NCBI GenBank assembly: GCA_017163975.1 | Contig: JAFFSR010000264.1 | Location: 5,552,501 to 5,616,500, forward strand | Reading direction: 5' to 3' | Length of the DNA: 64,000 bases | DNA from: Anastatus disparis | Lineage: Eukaryota; Arthropoda; Insecta; Hymenoptera; Eupelmidae | Shown: positions 25,265 through 35,769 of the stretch, in pieces | How the letters are laid out: each line of letters starts with the position of its first letter | Position numbering within the stretch: position 1 is the first letter of the stretch | The notes under the pieces: generated by a model | What the model saw: only the letters and a program-made list of their open reading frames with translations | Database searches by the model: none | Told to the model about the DNA's origin: nothing | Program-made: the position numbers and the translations under genes

Positions 25265-25379
25265 ATATTGTAAATAAAATGTTATAATTATTAAAATATA
25301 TTATATATCAAATTATTTTCTCATGAATTTTATTTATTACGAGTTTTAGTTATTATTAATGTTATTTATTATGAGCAAA

Positions 25380-26458
25380 TGCATAAATAATCAGGTACAA
25401 AAAGCTGAGCGCTTGAACGCGCGTAAGTATCTCTCGCGGTAGCGCGCCGCAAGCTCATCCCGCCGCATTAAAAAATTCGTAACTTTTTTGTTTATGAATA
25501 TTACCAAAATTTTCTTCCAGGAAAAGATACTTTAGACTTTATAGAATATTCCTTAAAAAAAAAATTTTTTCCTACCTGCCCGAGAAGTTTGTTAAATTTT
25601 CAATTGTTTATTAAAAAATTAATTTTATAACAACAATTGTAAACATTTTTATAAAATTTAAATTTCATCTTAAATAGAAGATAGTTTTGTACTTACCCTG
25701 AAAATTTCATCAACTTTCATTCAATATTTGCGGAGAAATTGAATTTTGAAAAAAAAACGGCTTTAGACTTCATTTGTTAATAACTTTTTAAAAAATTTAA
25801 ATTTTTCGAAAATTTTTTAGGACGTTGTTTTTTATCAATACATCTTCGTAATAAAATAATAAAATGATTGGAAAGTGCAATTTCATTTTTAGTGTGCCCA
25901 GTTGAGACAGCTTGACTCAAAGATATCAAAATTTCATTACATTCCAACAAAAAAAAAAAAATTTTTTCGAAATCAATTTTTTATTATATATTATTATTAT
26001 TTGACCAAAAAGGAACATTTTTTCTCTCTGACAAATATTTCTATTCCTCTTAAATTCAGAGATATTCATACATCGAAAAAAACCTTATTTTTAAATATAA
26101 AATCTTATAACTCTGGTTTAAAAGGTTGAATCTAGACGTTCGACATTGCATTTTCATCGTTGAAATATAAGCTTTAAAACCTATTTGGTTTTGTATTAAT
26201 GTAACGATTTCTACTAAAATTGAACACTATTTTACAAAGTCAAAACAAAGTTAAAAAAAATTTTTTTTTAAACAAGGATAAGACATACGAAAAAAATGTT
26301 TTTTTTTTATATCAAACCAATAGTTTTTGAAAGAATTTTCAACAATCTTTCGAATCCCGTTGGAATTTTTAGGCTACGATCATTTTTTCCAGAGTGATAA
26401 AACTTTTTAGATAAGTCGATTTTAGACGAAGGGGGGCAAAAGTATCTCGGCGGCAGTG
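25380..26458 (-). repeat. Right terminal inverted repeat
   Basis: Partner of 22518-23597, with a few substitutions and indels in A/T runs. Confidence 0.9.
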
Positions 26459-26550
26459 TATATGGCAAGAGTTATTGACAACGTTAGAAGTATACTATTG
26501 TCTTAATAAATTGTAAATCCGTTTATAAAAAATATTTTATATTCTTCTCT

Positions 26551-26779
26551 AGGGACCCTCTAGAAAGGAACTGGAAACCTCGTTCTGCATTATCTATTAG
26601 CTGTTACAAACAAGAGATCTAAACCGGAAACTACATAAGAAAGTAATATGTTAGAAAGTGACAGTAAATATTCTCCACGAAGACGACCCGTGATGTTTTC
26701 TATAAGCACTTTATCCGTTCCTTTCCGGTTTAGATCAGTATGGCGACAACATTTTCTTGTCCCTTCCTAGAGGGTCCCT
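26551..26779. mobile_element. 229-bp MITE with 10-bp target duplication (Mutator-like)
   Basis: The ends are AGGGACCCTCTAGAAAGG and the inverted CCTTCCTAGAGGGTCCCT. The direct repeat ATTCTTCTCT flanks it at 26541-26550 and 26780-26789. A 10-bp duplication fits Mutator-like elements, which make 8-11 bp. No coding capacity. Confidence 0.85.
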
Positions 26780-26789
26780 ATTCTTCTCT

Positions 26790-27101
26790 CACCTGCAACG
26801 CCCCCATGCGGCAAATAGACCCGACCGCCTCTTAACGAGAGAGCAAAGTAGTTCCTTACTATCGTTTGAACTCAGATATGGTAGAATAACAGCATCAAAA
26901 ATTTATGAAGTTGCTCATTGTGAGATTTCAAGTGGAAGTTTAGTGAATCAGATTATAGAAGCATCAAAAAAATTTGACAATCCATATATGGCTAGAGAAA
27001 GGTTACTTGAGAACAAAGTGTTAGTAGAAGTTAAGAAACAATTAAATAAAAAACTTGATATGATTGGATTGGTTTTACTTTTATTGGATTTATTGGAATG
27101 A
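26790..27101 (+). pseudogene. YqaJ-like nuclease domain fragment
   Basis: After removing the MITE, the plus frame reads a leader then LLTREQSSSLLSFELRYGRI, TASKIYEVAH and a helix ending KVLVEVKKQLNKKL. The RxGRITASK block is typical of the N-terminal part of YqaJ-type (PD-(D/E)XK) recombinase/nuclease domains, which are common in insect repeat-associated proteins. The frame then runs into low-complexity leucine codons and stops; the catalytic Asp/Glu/Lys part is not seen. Treated as a truncated relic. Confidence 0.6.
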
Positions 27102-28204
27102 CGATGCACTATATTACATTGTAATTAATATAAAACAATCTATCTTTAAAATTTTGAATATTAGAAGTAACCGCTGTTGACCGCAGGTGATGGTTCGGCA
27201 AAATCTCACAGAGCTTTCTAGTTGTTATCCCGTTAAGAGACAGTGATATTGCCTCACTGACGGCTTACGATGAAGTAGGTAGAGCGGGCAAACTCGGCCT
27301 TAAATGAGCTTTCGTAAAGTCCACTCCGCTGCGCACATCTGCTCATAGGTCGCGGATGATAGCCGTATGCTGGTAATCAAAGCTACGCATTTCCAACACT
27401 TCCTCCCTTCGATTTCACATACTCTTTACGTTTAACTAACTCTGAACAATGTCTGTTCTTTCAGAAGAAACACTTGATTATCAATTTTTATATTCCCTGA
27501 TAGAAAAATAATGACACCCTGGAATTACGGTGTCATTATGGTTTGCACACATATTATGGCCACAAACCCAGTCTTATTTCGACGGAATATGGTCAGCTTA
27601 TGGAGTAGACAAGAAATACAAATTTATAATTCTGAAAAGATAATTGAAGTTTTGGAATGATAATTAAGGAAATTATAATTTAAGATTATTAGAAAATGAT
27701 TCATTTTAATGAATTATCATCATATATTATTTATTTTTATAAATTATTTATTTTATAACTTATTTTTCATTAACTATTTATTTTAATAATTAACAATAAC
27801 ATATTTAAGTTTCATTAATAAAGTTATAGTTAATCTTCCGACATTATTTACAATTAATAACAATTACTTGTTAGTATATCACTTAATTAGATAAAGGTTA
27901 TAATGAACAATACAAACTTTATAGGTTATAATTTATGTCAAAAATAAATTTTGTATTAATATAAATTAATGAGATATTAGTATTATTTACATATCAATTA
28001 ATTAAGAACTTAAAGGATCAGGCCCAAATTTAAGCCTAAAATAAAAATTAAATTTAAATGTCATAATTTTTTTTTAAATATTATTTAAAAAAAGGTTTTT
28101 TATAGCACTGCGTGAAATAAATTCGCACTTTTGACATGCTTTCCCGAGGCAAAAATAACCTATTTTTTAACAGTGAAAAAAAAGAACTGTGAAAAAATTT
28201 TAAC
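27102..28204. other. Intergenic, GC-richer block then AT-rich; one hairpin
   Basis: 27170-27420 is unusually GC-rich for this window but encodes nothing recognisable. TAATGACACC/GGTGTCATTA at 27509-27538 forms a perfect 10-bp stem with a 10-nt loop. The rest is AT-rich. Confidence 0.45.
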
Positions 28205-30015
28205 TTTTGCTTTCTCATAGAGAAAGCATTGTATCAGTAAAAAAATTTTTTTTCTATTTTTTCATTAATTTGTACATATTTAGACTCAGGGAGTCGAAAA
28301 AAGTGGTTTCCAGAAAATGTCTGTATGTATGTGTGTGTGTGTGTGTGTGTATGTCTGTATGTATCCAGTACGCCAATAAGATCTCGAGAACTACTCGATG
28401 GATTGACTTCAAATTTTGCATGCAATTTATTTTTTTGTCTTACTGGGGAGAAGCTATTGAAAATTGATCTTCTTAGCTCAGTTTTTTTTTAGAGCCATTT
28501 TAAGAATTTTAAAAAAATTTTGATTTTTCATTTTTTTGATATTTTACGTAAACTACTCGAAGAATTTTCTTGAAAATTTGTATGAACATTATTTGCGACT
28601 GCCAAAAGAAGAAAAACTTTTACCAACTGATTTTCTTAGCGCACTTTTAATTTTAGAGCATTTTGAAAATTTTGAAAAATTTTTTTTTTTTTTCATTTAT
28701 TTTTTATTTTACCACAACCATTCGATAGATTTGCTTCTAAATTTGTATGCAAGTTAATCGCTATTGTCTAAAGAAAACAAGCTTTGGAACACTTATTTTC
28801 TTAGCGTAGTTTTAATTTTAGAGCATTTTGAAAATTTTGGAAAAAATCTCTATTTTTCATTTTTTTTTCTATTACACAAAAACCATTTGATAGATTTGCT
28901 CGAAAATTTTTATGGAAATCATTTGCAATGGCCTTAATAAAACAAGCTTTAAAAAACTTATTTTCTCAGTGCAGTTTTAATTTTAGAGCATTTTGAAAAT
29001 TTTGAATAAAATTTTTCTAATTTTTTTTATATTTTACGTAAACTACTCGATGAAAGAGCTTCAAATTATGTATGGGAATTATTTATGATTGTCAAAATAA
29101 AATATACTTTTGAAAACTAATTTTCTTCAATTTTCTTAGCGCACATTTAGTTTTAGAGCATTTTGAAAATTTTGAAAAAATTTTTTATTTTTAATTTCTT
29201 TTCTATTGCACAAAAATCACTCGATAAACTTGCTCAAAAATTTTTATGCAAATTATTCACTATTATCTGAATAAATTAAGCTTTGGATAACTTATTTTCT
29301 TAGCGCAGTTTTAATTTTAGAGCATTTTGAAAATTTTGGAAAAAATGTTCATATTTCATTTTTTTTCTATTACACAAAAGCCATTCGATAAATTTGCTCA
29401 AAAATTTTCATACAAATTATTTGTTATTGCCTAATTAAAGCAAGCTTGGAAAAACTTATTTTCTTAGCGCAGTTTTAATTTTAGAGCATTTTGTAAATTT
29501 TGAATAAAATTTCACTTATTTTTTGGTATTTTATGTAAACTACTCGATGAAATAGCTTGAAATTATACATATATAGAAATTATTTACGATTGCCTAAATA
29601 AAATGAACTTTTGAAAATTGGTTTTCTTAGCGTAGTTGTAACGTTAAAGCGTTTTAAAAATTTTAAAACAATGTTTATTTTTCAATTATTTGGTATTTTT
29701 TGTAAACTATTCGATGAAAATGTTCCAAAATTTGTATGCAAGTTATTGCTTATAGTGTTAAGAAGACAAGCTTGGGAAAATTAATTTTATAAACGCATTT
29801 TTAATTTTAGAGCATCATAAAATCACATTATGCAAATGGCAAAATTAAGAAAGAGTAAAAATCATATAGTTTTCGTAGGTATTAAGACAGCCTTCAATAC
29901 AGAGGATAGGGACATTTATATTAAAATCGTATTTAAAAAAATAAAATCAAATTACTCTAACTCAATGTGCTCTATGAGAAAGCATTGCGCCAAAGCACTT
30001 GGCAGAGTTTTTTAT
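28205..30015. repeat. Right arm of the ~1.8-kb inverted satellite pair
   Basis: Reverse complement of 20600-22415: cap with GCTTTCTCATAGAGAAAGC, a (GT)n tract (28328-28350), then the ~165-bp units. The arms lie 5.8 kb apart, so transcripts through both could form long double-stranded RNA. Some unit-level differences between the arms show independent drift. Confidence 0.8.
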
Positions 30016-30253
30016 ACGGTTCAATAAAGAAAGACTAATTTTAGATGTGCCTTAACACTTGATCAACAAGGAACGTCTGTATAATAATTTGATATCCTGA
30101 TTATTTTATAGAGTTTTCATTGATAATTATAAGGTGTAGATTATTGCAACTCATTTATATTAATAATTTTAAAATTAAATAACAATTATAAGCAAGTAAA
30201 ATACGAGTAAAACTAAAATTGATACTAGCGTAACATGCAAAGCGAAGAGGTAT

Positions 30254-30964
30254 TGTGAGCGCCCGAGTATGTACGGCCCTGAAACCGTACGAGACTGGAA
30301 GATGCGCGCGCAAACACCCAAAAAGACCAAAGTGGTTGAACATGCAAGCGCGCGTGTATACGTACACGCGTTTGCATGTGTAAGTACCGCTGAAAATATA
30401 CGGCGACTCTCCCTCTCTTCTATTAAGATAGAAGAGTGGGAGAGAGACCTAAGAGAGCTGAAGCAAGCAGTGCGAGGAGCTCGCGACTCTGGCACTCTTG
30501 GATCAGCTCTCTTGGTGTGAAGACACGCTTGCTCGTAGCACAAGTGGCGAATGGCCTGACACGTGCTACAAGCAAGTATCTCTTTATTAAGCGCGAGATT
30601 ACTCTTAGTTTTTGCATTGTACAGTGATTCAATTTAAGTTGTTAATAAAGAGCTTTTCCAAGATATACCCTCATCCAATTAACCCGGTGTAAAGCCCCGA
30701 ATATTAAGGCATTTGGTCCTTAATAATAACGGGCTTTTCACATAATAATCCTAAATAATACTAACAAATATATCTTAAAAGTCAGCTATAGCTAGGCAAG
30801 GCGTCCTAGCTATAAACGACTTTAACAATATTAAAACGAAATACAGGGTCCGCAATAGCTAGGCATGGCGCGCTAGCTATTTAACGATCCTTTAACGCGT
30901 TGGAATAAAGAATATTATAGAAAGATAGGGGTAAATATAAGGGAAAAATAAGGGAGAGGTTACA
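30254..30964 (+). repeat. 5' LTR
   Basis: Begins TGTGAGCGCC and ends GGTTACA. It contains AATAAA at 30644-30649 and a duplicated CTAGCTAT-type motif near its 3' end. No difference from the 3' LTR was seen. Short frames inside it are not genes. Confidence 0.95.
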
Positions 30965-30983
30965 TTGGCGCCCACGGGATCTT
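30965..30983 (+). promoter_or_regulatory. Primer-binding site
   Basis: TTGGCGCCCACGGGATC directly follows the LTR. TGGCGCCC is a common start for Ty3/Gypsy tRNA primer sites. The priming tRNA was not identified. Confidence 0.75.
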
Positions 30984-31075
30984 AACCGCTGTTAAGAAAA
31001 CTCACGCGTAATTAGAGTCGCGTAATATTTATTATTAGATTATAAATTTGACATTAAAAAACAAAAAATCGTCTT

Positions 31076-31363
31076 ATGATTCCCAACTTTCCAAATAGTC
31101 TGTTCCAAGGAACAGACTATAGTAGAGTAGAATATTTGGAAAATAGAATCCAACATTTAATTAATATCAATAATCAAAGAAATGAGTTAATGGTGGAATG
31201 TTTAAAATCAATAGACGAAAGAATAGAAAAGATAGAAAATGAAATAGTGAATGTAAAAAAAAATACAAATAAGCAATACCGGGAAGTAAAAGGCGAAATA
31301 TTGCAGTTAAAAACGAACATTTTCTTAATAACAAAGAAAATGGAAAATTTAAAAATATATTAG
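31076..31363 (+). CDS. Small coiled-coil ORF upstream of gag
   Basis: 95 residues starting at the first ATG after the primer-binding site. From about residue 17 the sequence is a long heptad-like helix rich in Lys, Glu and Ile (RIEKIENEIVNVKKN). No homologue is recognised. It lies in the retrotransposon leader, 750 bp before gag, and could be an accessory protein or a leader peptide. The unbroken frame in A-rich DNA gives modest support. Confidence 0.45.
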   Translation: MIPNFPNSLFQGTDYSRVEYLENRIQHLININNQRNELMVECLKSIDERIEKIENEIVNVKKNTNKQYREVKGEILQLKTNIFLITKKMENLKIY

Positions 31364-32112
31364 GAAAATAAAAATAAATACAAAAATTAAAAAATACAAA
31401 AAAAATCTATAAAAAATCAAAAAATTAATAACAAAAAAATTTTATAAAACTTAATAAAAAAAAAAAAAAAAAAAAGCGTAGAAACGCAAGAAAAATGGTA
31501 TATAAAATACCATCAGTATAAAATATAAGAACATAATTATATAAAAGAATTTCTTTTGTTCTAAATAAATGCGAATAAAAGGTTGACCAAAAATTTTACT
31601 TAATATTAATATTGAATAGAGTATTCGTAAATGAGAATAATAAAAAGACTTGAAGGTCGCGAGGTAAAACAAGAAGATTGAGTGTTACAATGTACACATT
31701 AAATTTTTCTTAAAATCTTTTGTTATAGCCGCGCAAACTCAAGTCTAAAGCGCGAATATGTTTAAAGAATGTCAAAAAGCAAAGTTAAAAGGTCAATAGC
31801 TAAGAAATAGACAGAAGGAATTCTTAAACATAGGTTCTCAACGCGAATGAGAACAATCATTGTAATAAAGAATATGCTCTTTAATAAAAATAAAATAAAA
31901 TATATTAAAAAATTAAAAGAGCCAAGATAAAAAATAATTGTAAACGAAATTAAAATTTTGAAATTTAATTTTGGATAATTTAAATTTATTAAAATTAAAA
32001 ATAGCTTATTCAAAAATTAACTTAAATAAGAAAGTATTGAAATAAAAAGAGTTAAAATTTTAGTTTCGGAAATACGTAAATATTGTAATAGCGAATAATA
32101 ATAAAAATAAAA
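31364..32112 (+). other. Gypsy leader, non-coding
   Basis: A-rich sequence between the small ORF and gag, including an A tract of about 20 (31457-31475). No frame is convincing. It probably holds packaging and leader functions, an inference from position only. Confidence 0.4.
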
Positions 32113-33405
32113 ATGGCGAAAAGAAGGTCAGAGATACTAATACAAGAATTAGATAATCTTGATGGGACCATAGAGGAAGATGTTAACACAAAACAAAATG
32201 AATGGATGAAAGCTGTGTCATATGAGCTGACATTGTTGTTTAATAAACAACAAGAGTTGGATGACAAAATTACAGCTAGTCCAGACAAAGCTATAGTCTT
32301 TAACTTAGAAAAAACCGCAGATGCGGGAACAATAAATTTTAAAGAACAAATAAGCGAATTATCAAACAAGATAAAAAACGTGTTAGAAGATAATATCGTG
32401 ATTAAAAATTTATTAAACAAATATAAAAAAGAAAATGAAGACTTAGTTATTAAAAACGAATCTTTAAATGAAGAATTAATCAAATTAAAAAAAATAATAA
32501 ACGAAGAGGAAGCGATTAAAATGGTTCAAGATAACCTGACGCGAAAAATAGACGATACTGCTCAAGAGCAAGATGATAAGATCAATGAATTAAAAGAAAA
32601 ATTAAAAAGCAATGGGATTCGAACGCAAGGTCTCGAACCATATGTGAACAAAATAAAAATTCCTTTGCCAAAATACGAAGGCACGGAGGTTGAAAGACCT
32701 ATGAAATTCTTAAATGAATTCGAAAAATATATTGCATTAAAAAAATTAGAAGAGGAAGAAACTCTCGAACTTTTGCATACTGTTCTACAAAAGGACGCAA
32801 ATGAGTGGTGGTACATCTATCAAGATGATGTACTGACCTACGAAGGATTTAAAAATTTATTTCTGGATAGATATTGGAATGAGGATGTCCAAAGAACAAC
32901 TCGAAGGAAAGTTGAGTTCGGACAATATTATGAGAATGGCAAATTAAGTCGTATGGCTTATGCCACGCAAGTATATGGTTTCGCTAAAGAACTAAATCTT
33001 CAATATTCTGAAGAGGAATTAGCTGAAAAAATTAGCAAACATTTCAGCAGAAATGTTAGGCAAGCCATGCAATTCTCGCAAAACAAAGATAAAAACACCT
33101 TATTTAAAATTTTATCAGATTTTGATAATGACGATAAACTGCAGGAAAAAAGAGCAGTAAATAAAAATAATAGTCAACAAAAAATAGTTAATAATAATGA
33201 AAAAATTAATAAAACATATTATAATCATAGTAATAACGCAACAAATCAAAACAACTATAAACAAGAATACAAAAAACCTCAACAGGATCCTAGTATAAAT
33301 GTAGCTAGAATCGAGGAAAATAAAAATAAACAAAAGAATCAACAACGTGAAAAATTAAAATCACCTGTAAATAAAAACAATTACAGAAAAGTAACAAAGA
33401 ATTAG
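32113..33405 (+). CDS. gag: Gag polyprotein of the Ty3/Gypsy element
   Basis: 430 residues starting ATGGCGAAAAGAAGG. Residues about 95-165 form a lysine/glutamate-rich coiled coil. Residues about 190-340 match retrotransposon Gag capsid folds: PLPKYEGTEVERPMKFLNEF, then NEWWYIYQDD, YEGFKNLFLDRYWN and REKVEF-like RRKVEFGQYY. The tail is Asn/Lys/Gln-rich and basic, with no CCHC zinc knuckle, so RNA binding probably relies on the basic tail. The stop at 33405 is followed by further open coding in shifted frames leading into the protease at 33539, so gag-pol may be fused or frameshift-linked. Two homopolymer-associated shifts lie at about 33385 and 33445. Confidence 0.9.
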   Translation: MAKRRSEILIQELDNLDGTIEEDVNTKQNEWMKAVSYELTLLFNKQQELDDKITASPDKAIVFNLEKTADAGTINFKEQISELSNKIKNVLEDNIVIKNLLNKYKKENEDLVIKNESLNEELIKLKKIINEEEAIKMVQDNLTRKIDDTAQEQDDKINELKEKLKSNGIRTQGLEPYVNKIKIPLPKYEGTEVERPMKFLNEFEKYIALKKLEEEETLELLHTVLQKDANEWWYIYQDDVLTYEGFKNLFLDRYWNEDVQRTTRRKVEFGQYYENGKLSRMAYATQVYGFAKELNLQYSEEELAEKISKHFSRNVRQAMQFSQNKDKNTLFKILSDFDNDDKLQEKRAVNKNNSQQKIVNNNEKINKTYYNHSNNATNQNNYKQEYKKPQQDPSINVARIEENKNKQKNQQREKLKSPVNKNNYRKVTKN

Positions 33406-33538
33406 ATGTTTTAAATATAGACATGAACAAAGAAGATAATGATAAAAATCAGGAAAACTAAATAAAGTTGCACCTGAAATTAAAAATAGAAGGGGTAAGG
33501 TTGCAACTAATGGAAAATCCCCAAAAATAATATCTTCT

Positions 33539-34309
33539 ATGCAAGAGAGTATAAAAGACGATTTAATAGATGATATTGACAAGCAAGAGTCAAAAGAAAA
33601 TAATATGATATGTTGTCCAGAAATTGAAATAGAATTAGAAAATATAAACGTCAAAGCTCTAATCGATTCAGGTAGCGAAGTCACCTGTATATCGGAGCAA
33701 TTTTATTTTCAAAATTACGAGACATTCAAAAAATGCCCTTTATTGCCAATAACTGGGAAGTTTATAAAAACAGCCACAGGCACAAAAACTACAAGAATAA
33801 AGAGGCAGTTATTAATAAAAACAAAATTTAAAAATGTAGAAATAAAAATAATCTACCTAATAATTCCGAAATTAGTCAAAGATGTTATCATCGGATATGA
33901 TACTCAAAAGGCTTTGAGTATGATTATAAACACGATGCTAGAAGAAATATTAATAATAATTGATGGTAAAGATATAAATTTATCTTATACCGAAAAACAA
34001 ATAAATTCTTTAGCATACTCAGCTATGCAAATAACCGAAGTGTATGAAGGAGACAATGATCAGAATTCATACGACTTTGCAATGGAAAACGAGAATCATC
34101 GAATTCTTAATTCCGAAAATTATTTTAATACAACTGAACTCACAAATGATGAGATTCAGGAAAAAATAAATGAATGTGATAATATCACAAACAAACAAAA
34201 AGAAGAATTAACATTATTAATAAAAAAGTATAGTAGAGTGTTTAGAAAGGCTCCAGGTCTATTGAAGTCATATCAGCATGATATCAAACTTAAAGACGAT
34301 CATCCATAG
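33539..34309 (+). CDS. pol: Pol N-terminus: aspartic protease and connector, cut by the Polinton
   Basis: Residues about 45-55 contain ALIDSGSEVTCIS, the DSG active site of retropepsin-type proteases, and about 115-120 VIIGYD, the usual second protease motif. The connector ends YQHDIKLKDDHP, the standard lead-in to gypsy reverse transcriptase. The stop at 34307-34309 is created by the Polinton end. The same sentence resumes at 53580-53585, where the duplicated ATCCAT is followed by the reverse transcriptase. Function: maturation of Gag-Pol. Confidence 0.9.
   Translation: MQESIKDDLIDDIDKQESKENNMICCPEIEIELENINVKALIDSGSEVTCISEQFYFQNYETFKKCPLLPITGKFIKTATGTKTTRIKRQLLIKTKFKNVEIKIIYLIIPKLVKDVIIGYDTQKALSMIINTMLEEILIIIDGKDINLSYTEKQINSLAYSAMQITEVYEGDNDQNSYDFAMENENHRILNSENYFNTTELTNDEIQEKINECDNITNKQKEELTLLIKKYSRVFRKAPGLLKSYQHDIKLKDDHP
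34302..34307. repeat. Polinton target-site duplication, left copy
   Basis: ATCCAT directly before AGTAGTTATTGG; the same six bases follow the right terminus at 53580-53585. Polintons characteristically make 6-bp duplications. Confidence 0.95.
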
Positions 34310-34417
34310 TAGTTATTGGGGCACCATGGACCGTCACAACAAACCCCCACTCCACCACCCCAAAGGTTATTGACCACTAGGTCAATGACCTCTGAGAAGG
34401 CGAAGTAGGGGTTTGTT
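34308..34417 (+). repeat. Polinton left terminal inverted repeat
   Basis: About 110 bp matching 53471-53579 in reverse with a few mismatches. Includes internal TTGACC/GGTCAA palindromic motifs (GGTTATTGACC, AGGTCAATGACC). Confidence 0.95.
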
Positions 34418-34801
34418 AGGCATGGTACCCAAACAACTGGAGGGTCACTCACCCCCTCCTAGAAATTTAGAGTGGGGATGAACTGGAGGGTCACTTACCC
34501 CCTCCCACAAAATTTAGAGTGGGGATAAAAATATTTTAATCGATATTTCAAAATTATTAATTTAAAATTTTGTAATATAATCCTTTTTAATTATCGAAAT
34601 AATAAAAACTTGAATTATAAAATATGAATTTAAAAGATTTTTAATTTCCAATTATTATAAATTTTTATATTGAATCAGAAAATACAAAATTTACATATAA
34701 ATTATTGTGTGTATGAAGGATGAGGAGTTGGTAACAGACAAGGTGATTGAAATACTCATGTTTTAAAGTTTAACAACACATTTATTATTAATAATAAAAC
34801 A
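34418..34801. repeat. Subterminal region with a ~47-bp tandem duplication
   Basis: AACTGGAGGGTCACTCACCC to GGGGATG (34435-34481) is repeated nearly exactly at 34482-34528, then AT-rich non-coding sequence leads to the first gene. The subterminal repeats could be protein-binding or replication-origin sites, by analogy only. Confidence 0.7.
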
Positions 34802-35620
34802 TTACAACGTAGCATTCATACAATTAACTAGTGTGTACATATGATAAATAATAAATTCGTGTATGATTATAAACACATCTTCTTTTCCTAAAACTAGATT
34901 ATTCTTTTTTAATAATTCGATGAGATCATTTACAAAATTATCATTAAAACTAGACATTGTGCTTTTTATATCGCTAGAAGTATAGTATACATATTGAGAT
35001 TCCTGACTATTTTCTAATACATTTTTCATATTTATAACCATTTCTCGTAATATATAATCAACAGATTTTACAACAGTATTTAAATATCTAATTCTATAAT
35101 CTATACATTTTGATAAATCTTTTAAACGTTCAAACGTGACACGTTTAAATACTAGTGACCGATTAAATCGACCATATTTTTTCGGCGGTCCACCACACTC
35201 CTCTCCTTCTGGTTGTGCGTCATTGGGTACCAATTCAAAAGCTCTCTCGTGAAAACTAATCATAAAACGGATAGTGTATCCAGGAATAGATAGCCGCTGA
35301 TCCAGCATAGATTCCTCGTTATAGCAAGTGAAAAAATCTTCAATTTTATCAAATTCCTGCTTCAACGCCTCCCAACAGTCCAGTGACAGAGGTAAACCTT
35401 GAAAATTGGCTCCACAGAAGCGTACTACGGGTGCAAACTCCTTTTTGCCTTCACCGCCTATATTCTCCAGGCCTACCTGGATAATTTTTCCAAAAGAGCT
35501 GTTCAGCCCGTAGACCATTGGCAGAACCTGCTGCCAATAATTTTTCTTGCTGTTTTGTTTTATTAAATATGCCAAGTCATTACCAAATGTCTGCTCCAGG
35601 CTTCTCTTTTGACCAACCAT
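34802..35620 (-). CDS. Polinton protein of unknown function, 272 aa
   Basis: Complete frame starting MVGQKRSLEQTF. No motif of known function is seen. It has a central conserved-looking stretch (IRFMISFHERAFELVP) and a helical C-terminal half, with no signal peptide or membrane segment. It is the last gene of the leftward block, next to the left terminus, with its own TATA-like box at 35694-35700. Late structural or accessory roles are possible, but nothing in the sequence decides. Confidence 0.75.
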   Translation of the reverse strand: MVGQKRSLEQTFGNDLAYLIKQNSKKNYWQQVLPMVYGLNSSFGKIIQVGLENIGGEGKKEFAPVVRFCGANFQGLPLSLDCWEALKQEFDKIEDFFTCYNEESMLDQRLSIPGYTIRFMISFHERAFELVPNDAQPEGEECGGPPKKYGRFNRSLVFKRVTFERLKDLSKCIDYRIRYLNTVVKSVDYILREMVINMKNVLENSQESQYVYYTSSDIKSTMSSFNDNFVNDLIELLKKNNLVLGKEDVFIIIHEFIIYHMYTLVNCMNATL

Positions 35621-35673
35621 CTTGCTTGAGCTTTGTTGTTACTGCTGCTATCACTGTCGTCAAACTGTGGCTA

Positions 35674-35700
35674 GACTGAGTGGGTGCCGCTTCTTTTATA
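35674..35700 (-). promoter_or_regulatory. Candidate promoter of the 272-aa gene
   Basis: TATAAAA on the minus strand (35694-35700) with TCAGTC (35674-35679), the arthropod initiator type, just downstream and about 55 bp before the start codon. TATA-to-initiator spacing is slightly short (about 23 nt). Confidence 0.5.
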
Positions 35701-35769
35701 CTGTAAAAAATTGGTGGGGGCGCCGCAAAAAGTTGTTGTGCGACCAATCAGAGACAACCAAATATCATA

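Larger units (their letters stand above)
22518..26458 (+). mobile_element. DNA transposon with ~1.08-kb terminal inverted repeats and spliced transposase
   Basis: The element starts CACTGCCGCCGAGATACTTT and ends with the reverse complement; the terminal inverted repeats span about 22518-23597 and 25380-26458. Flanking TATA on both sides is a possible 4-bp target duplication, ambiguous because it is palindromic. The unique 1.8-kb core encodes a complete three-exon transposase. CACTG termini suggest the CMC group, but the transposase wording belongs to a family that could not be placed with certainty. Intact coding and near-perfect inverted repeats suggest recent activity. Confidence 0.85.

Noticed and set aside
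30155..30632. Several frames in the gypsy LTR, repeated at 57969-58363
   Set aside because: Identical because the LTRs are identical; mutually overlapping on both strands, no conserved domain.
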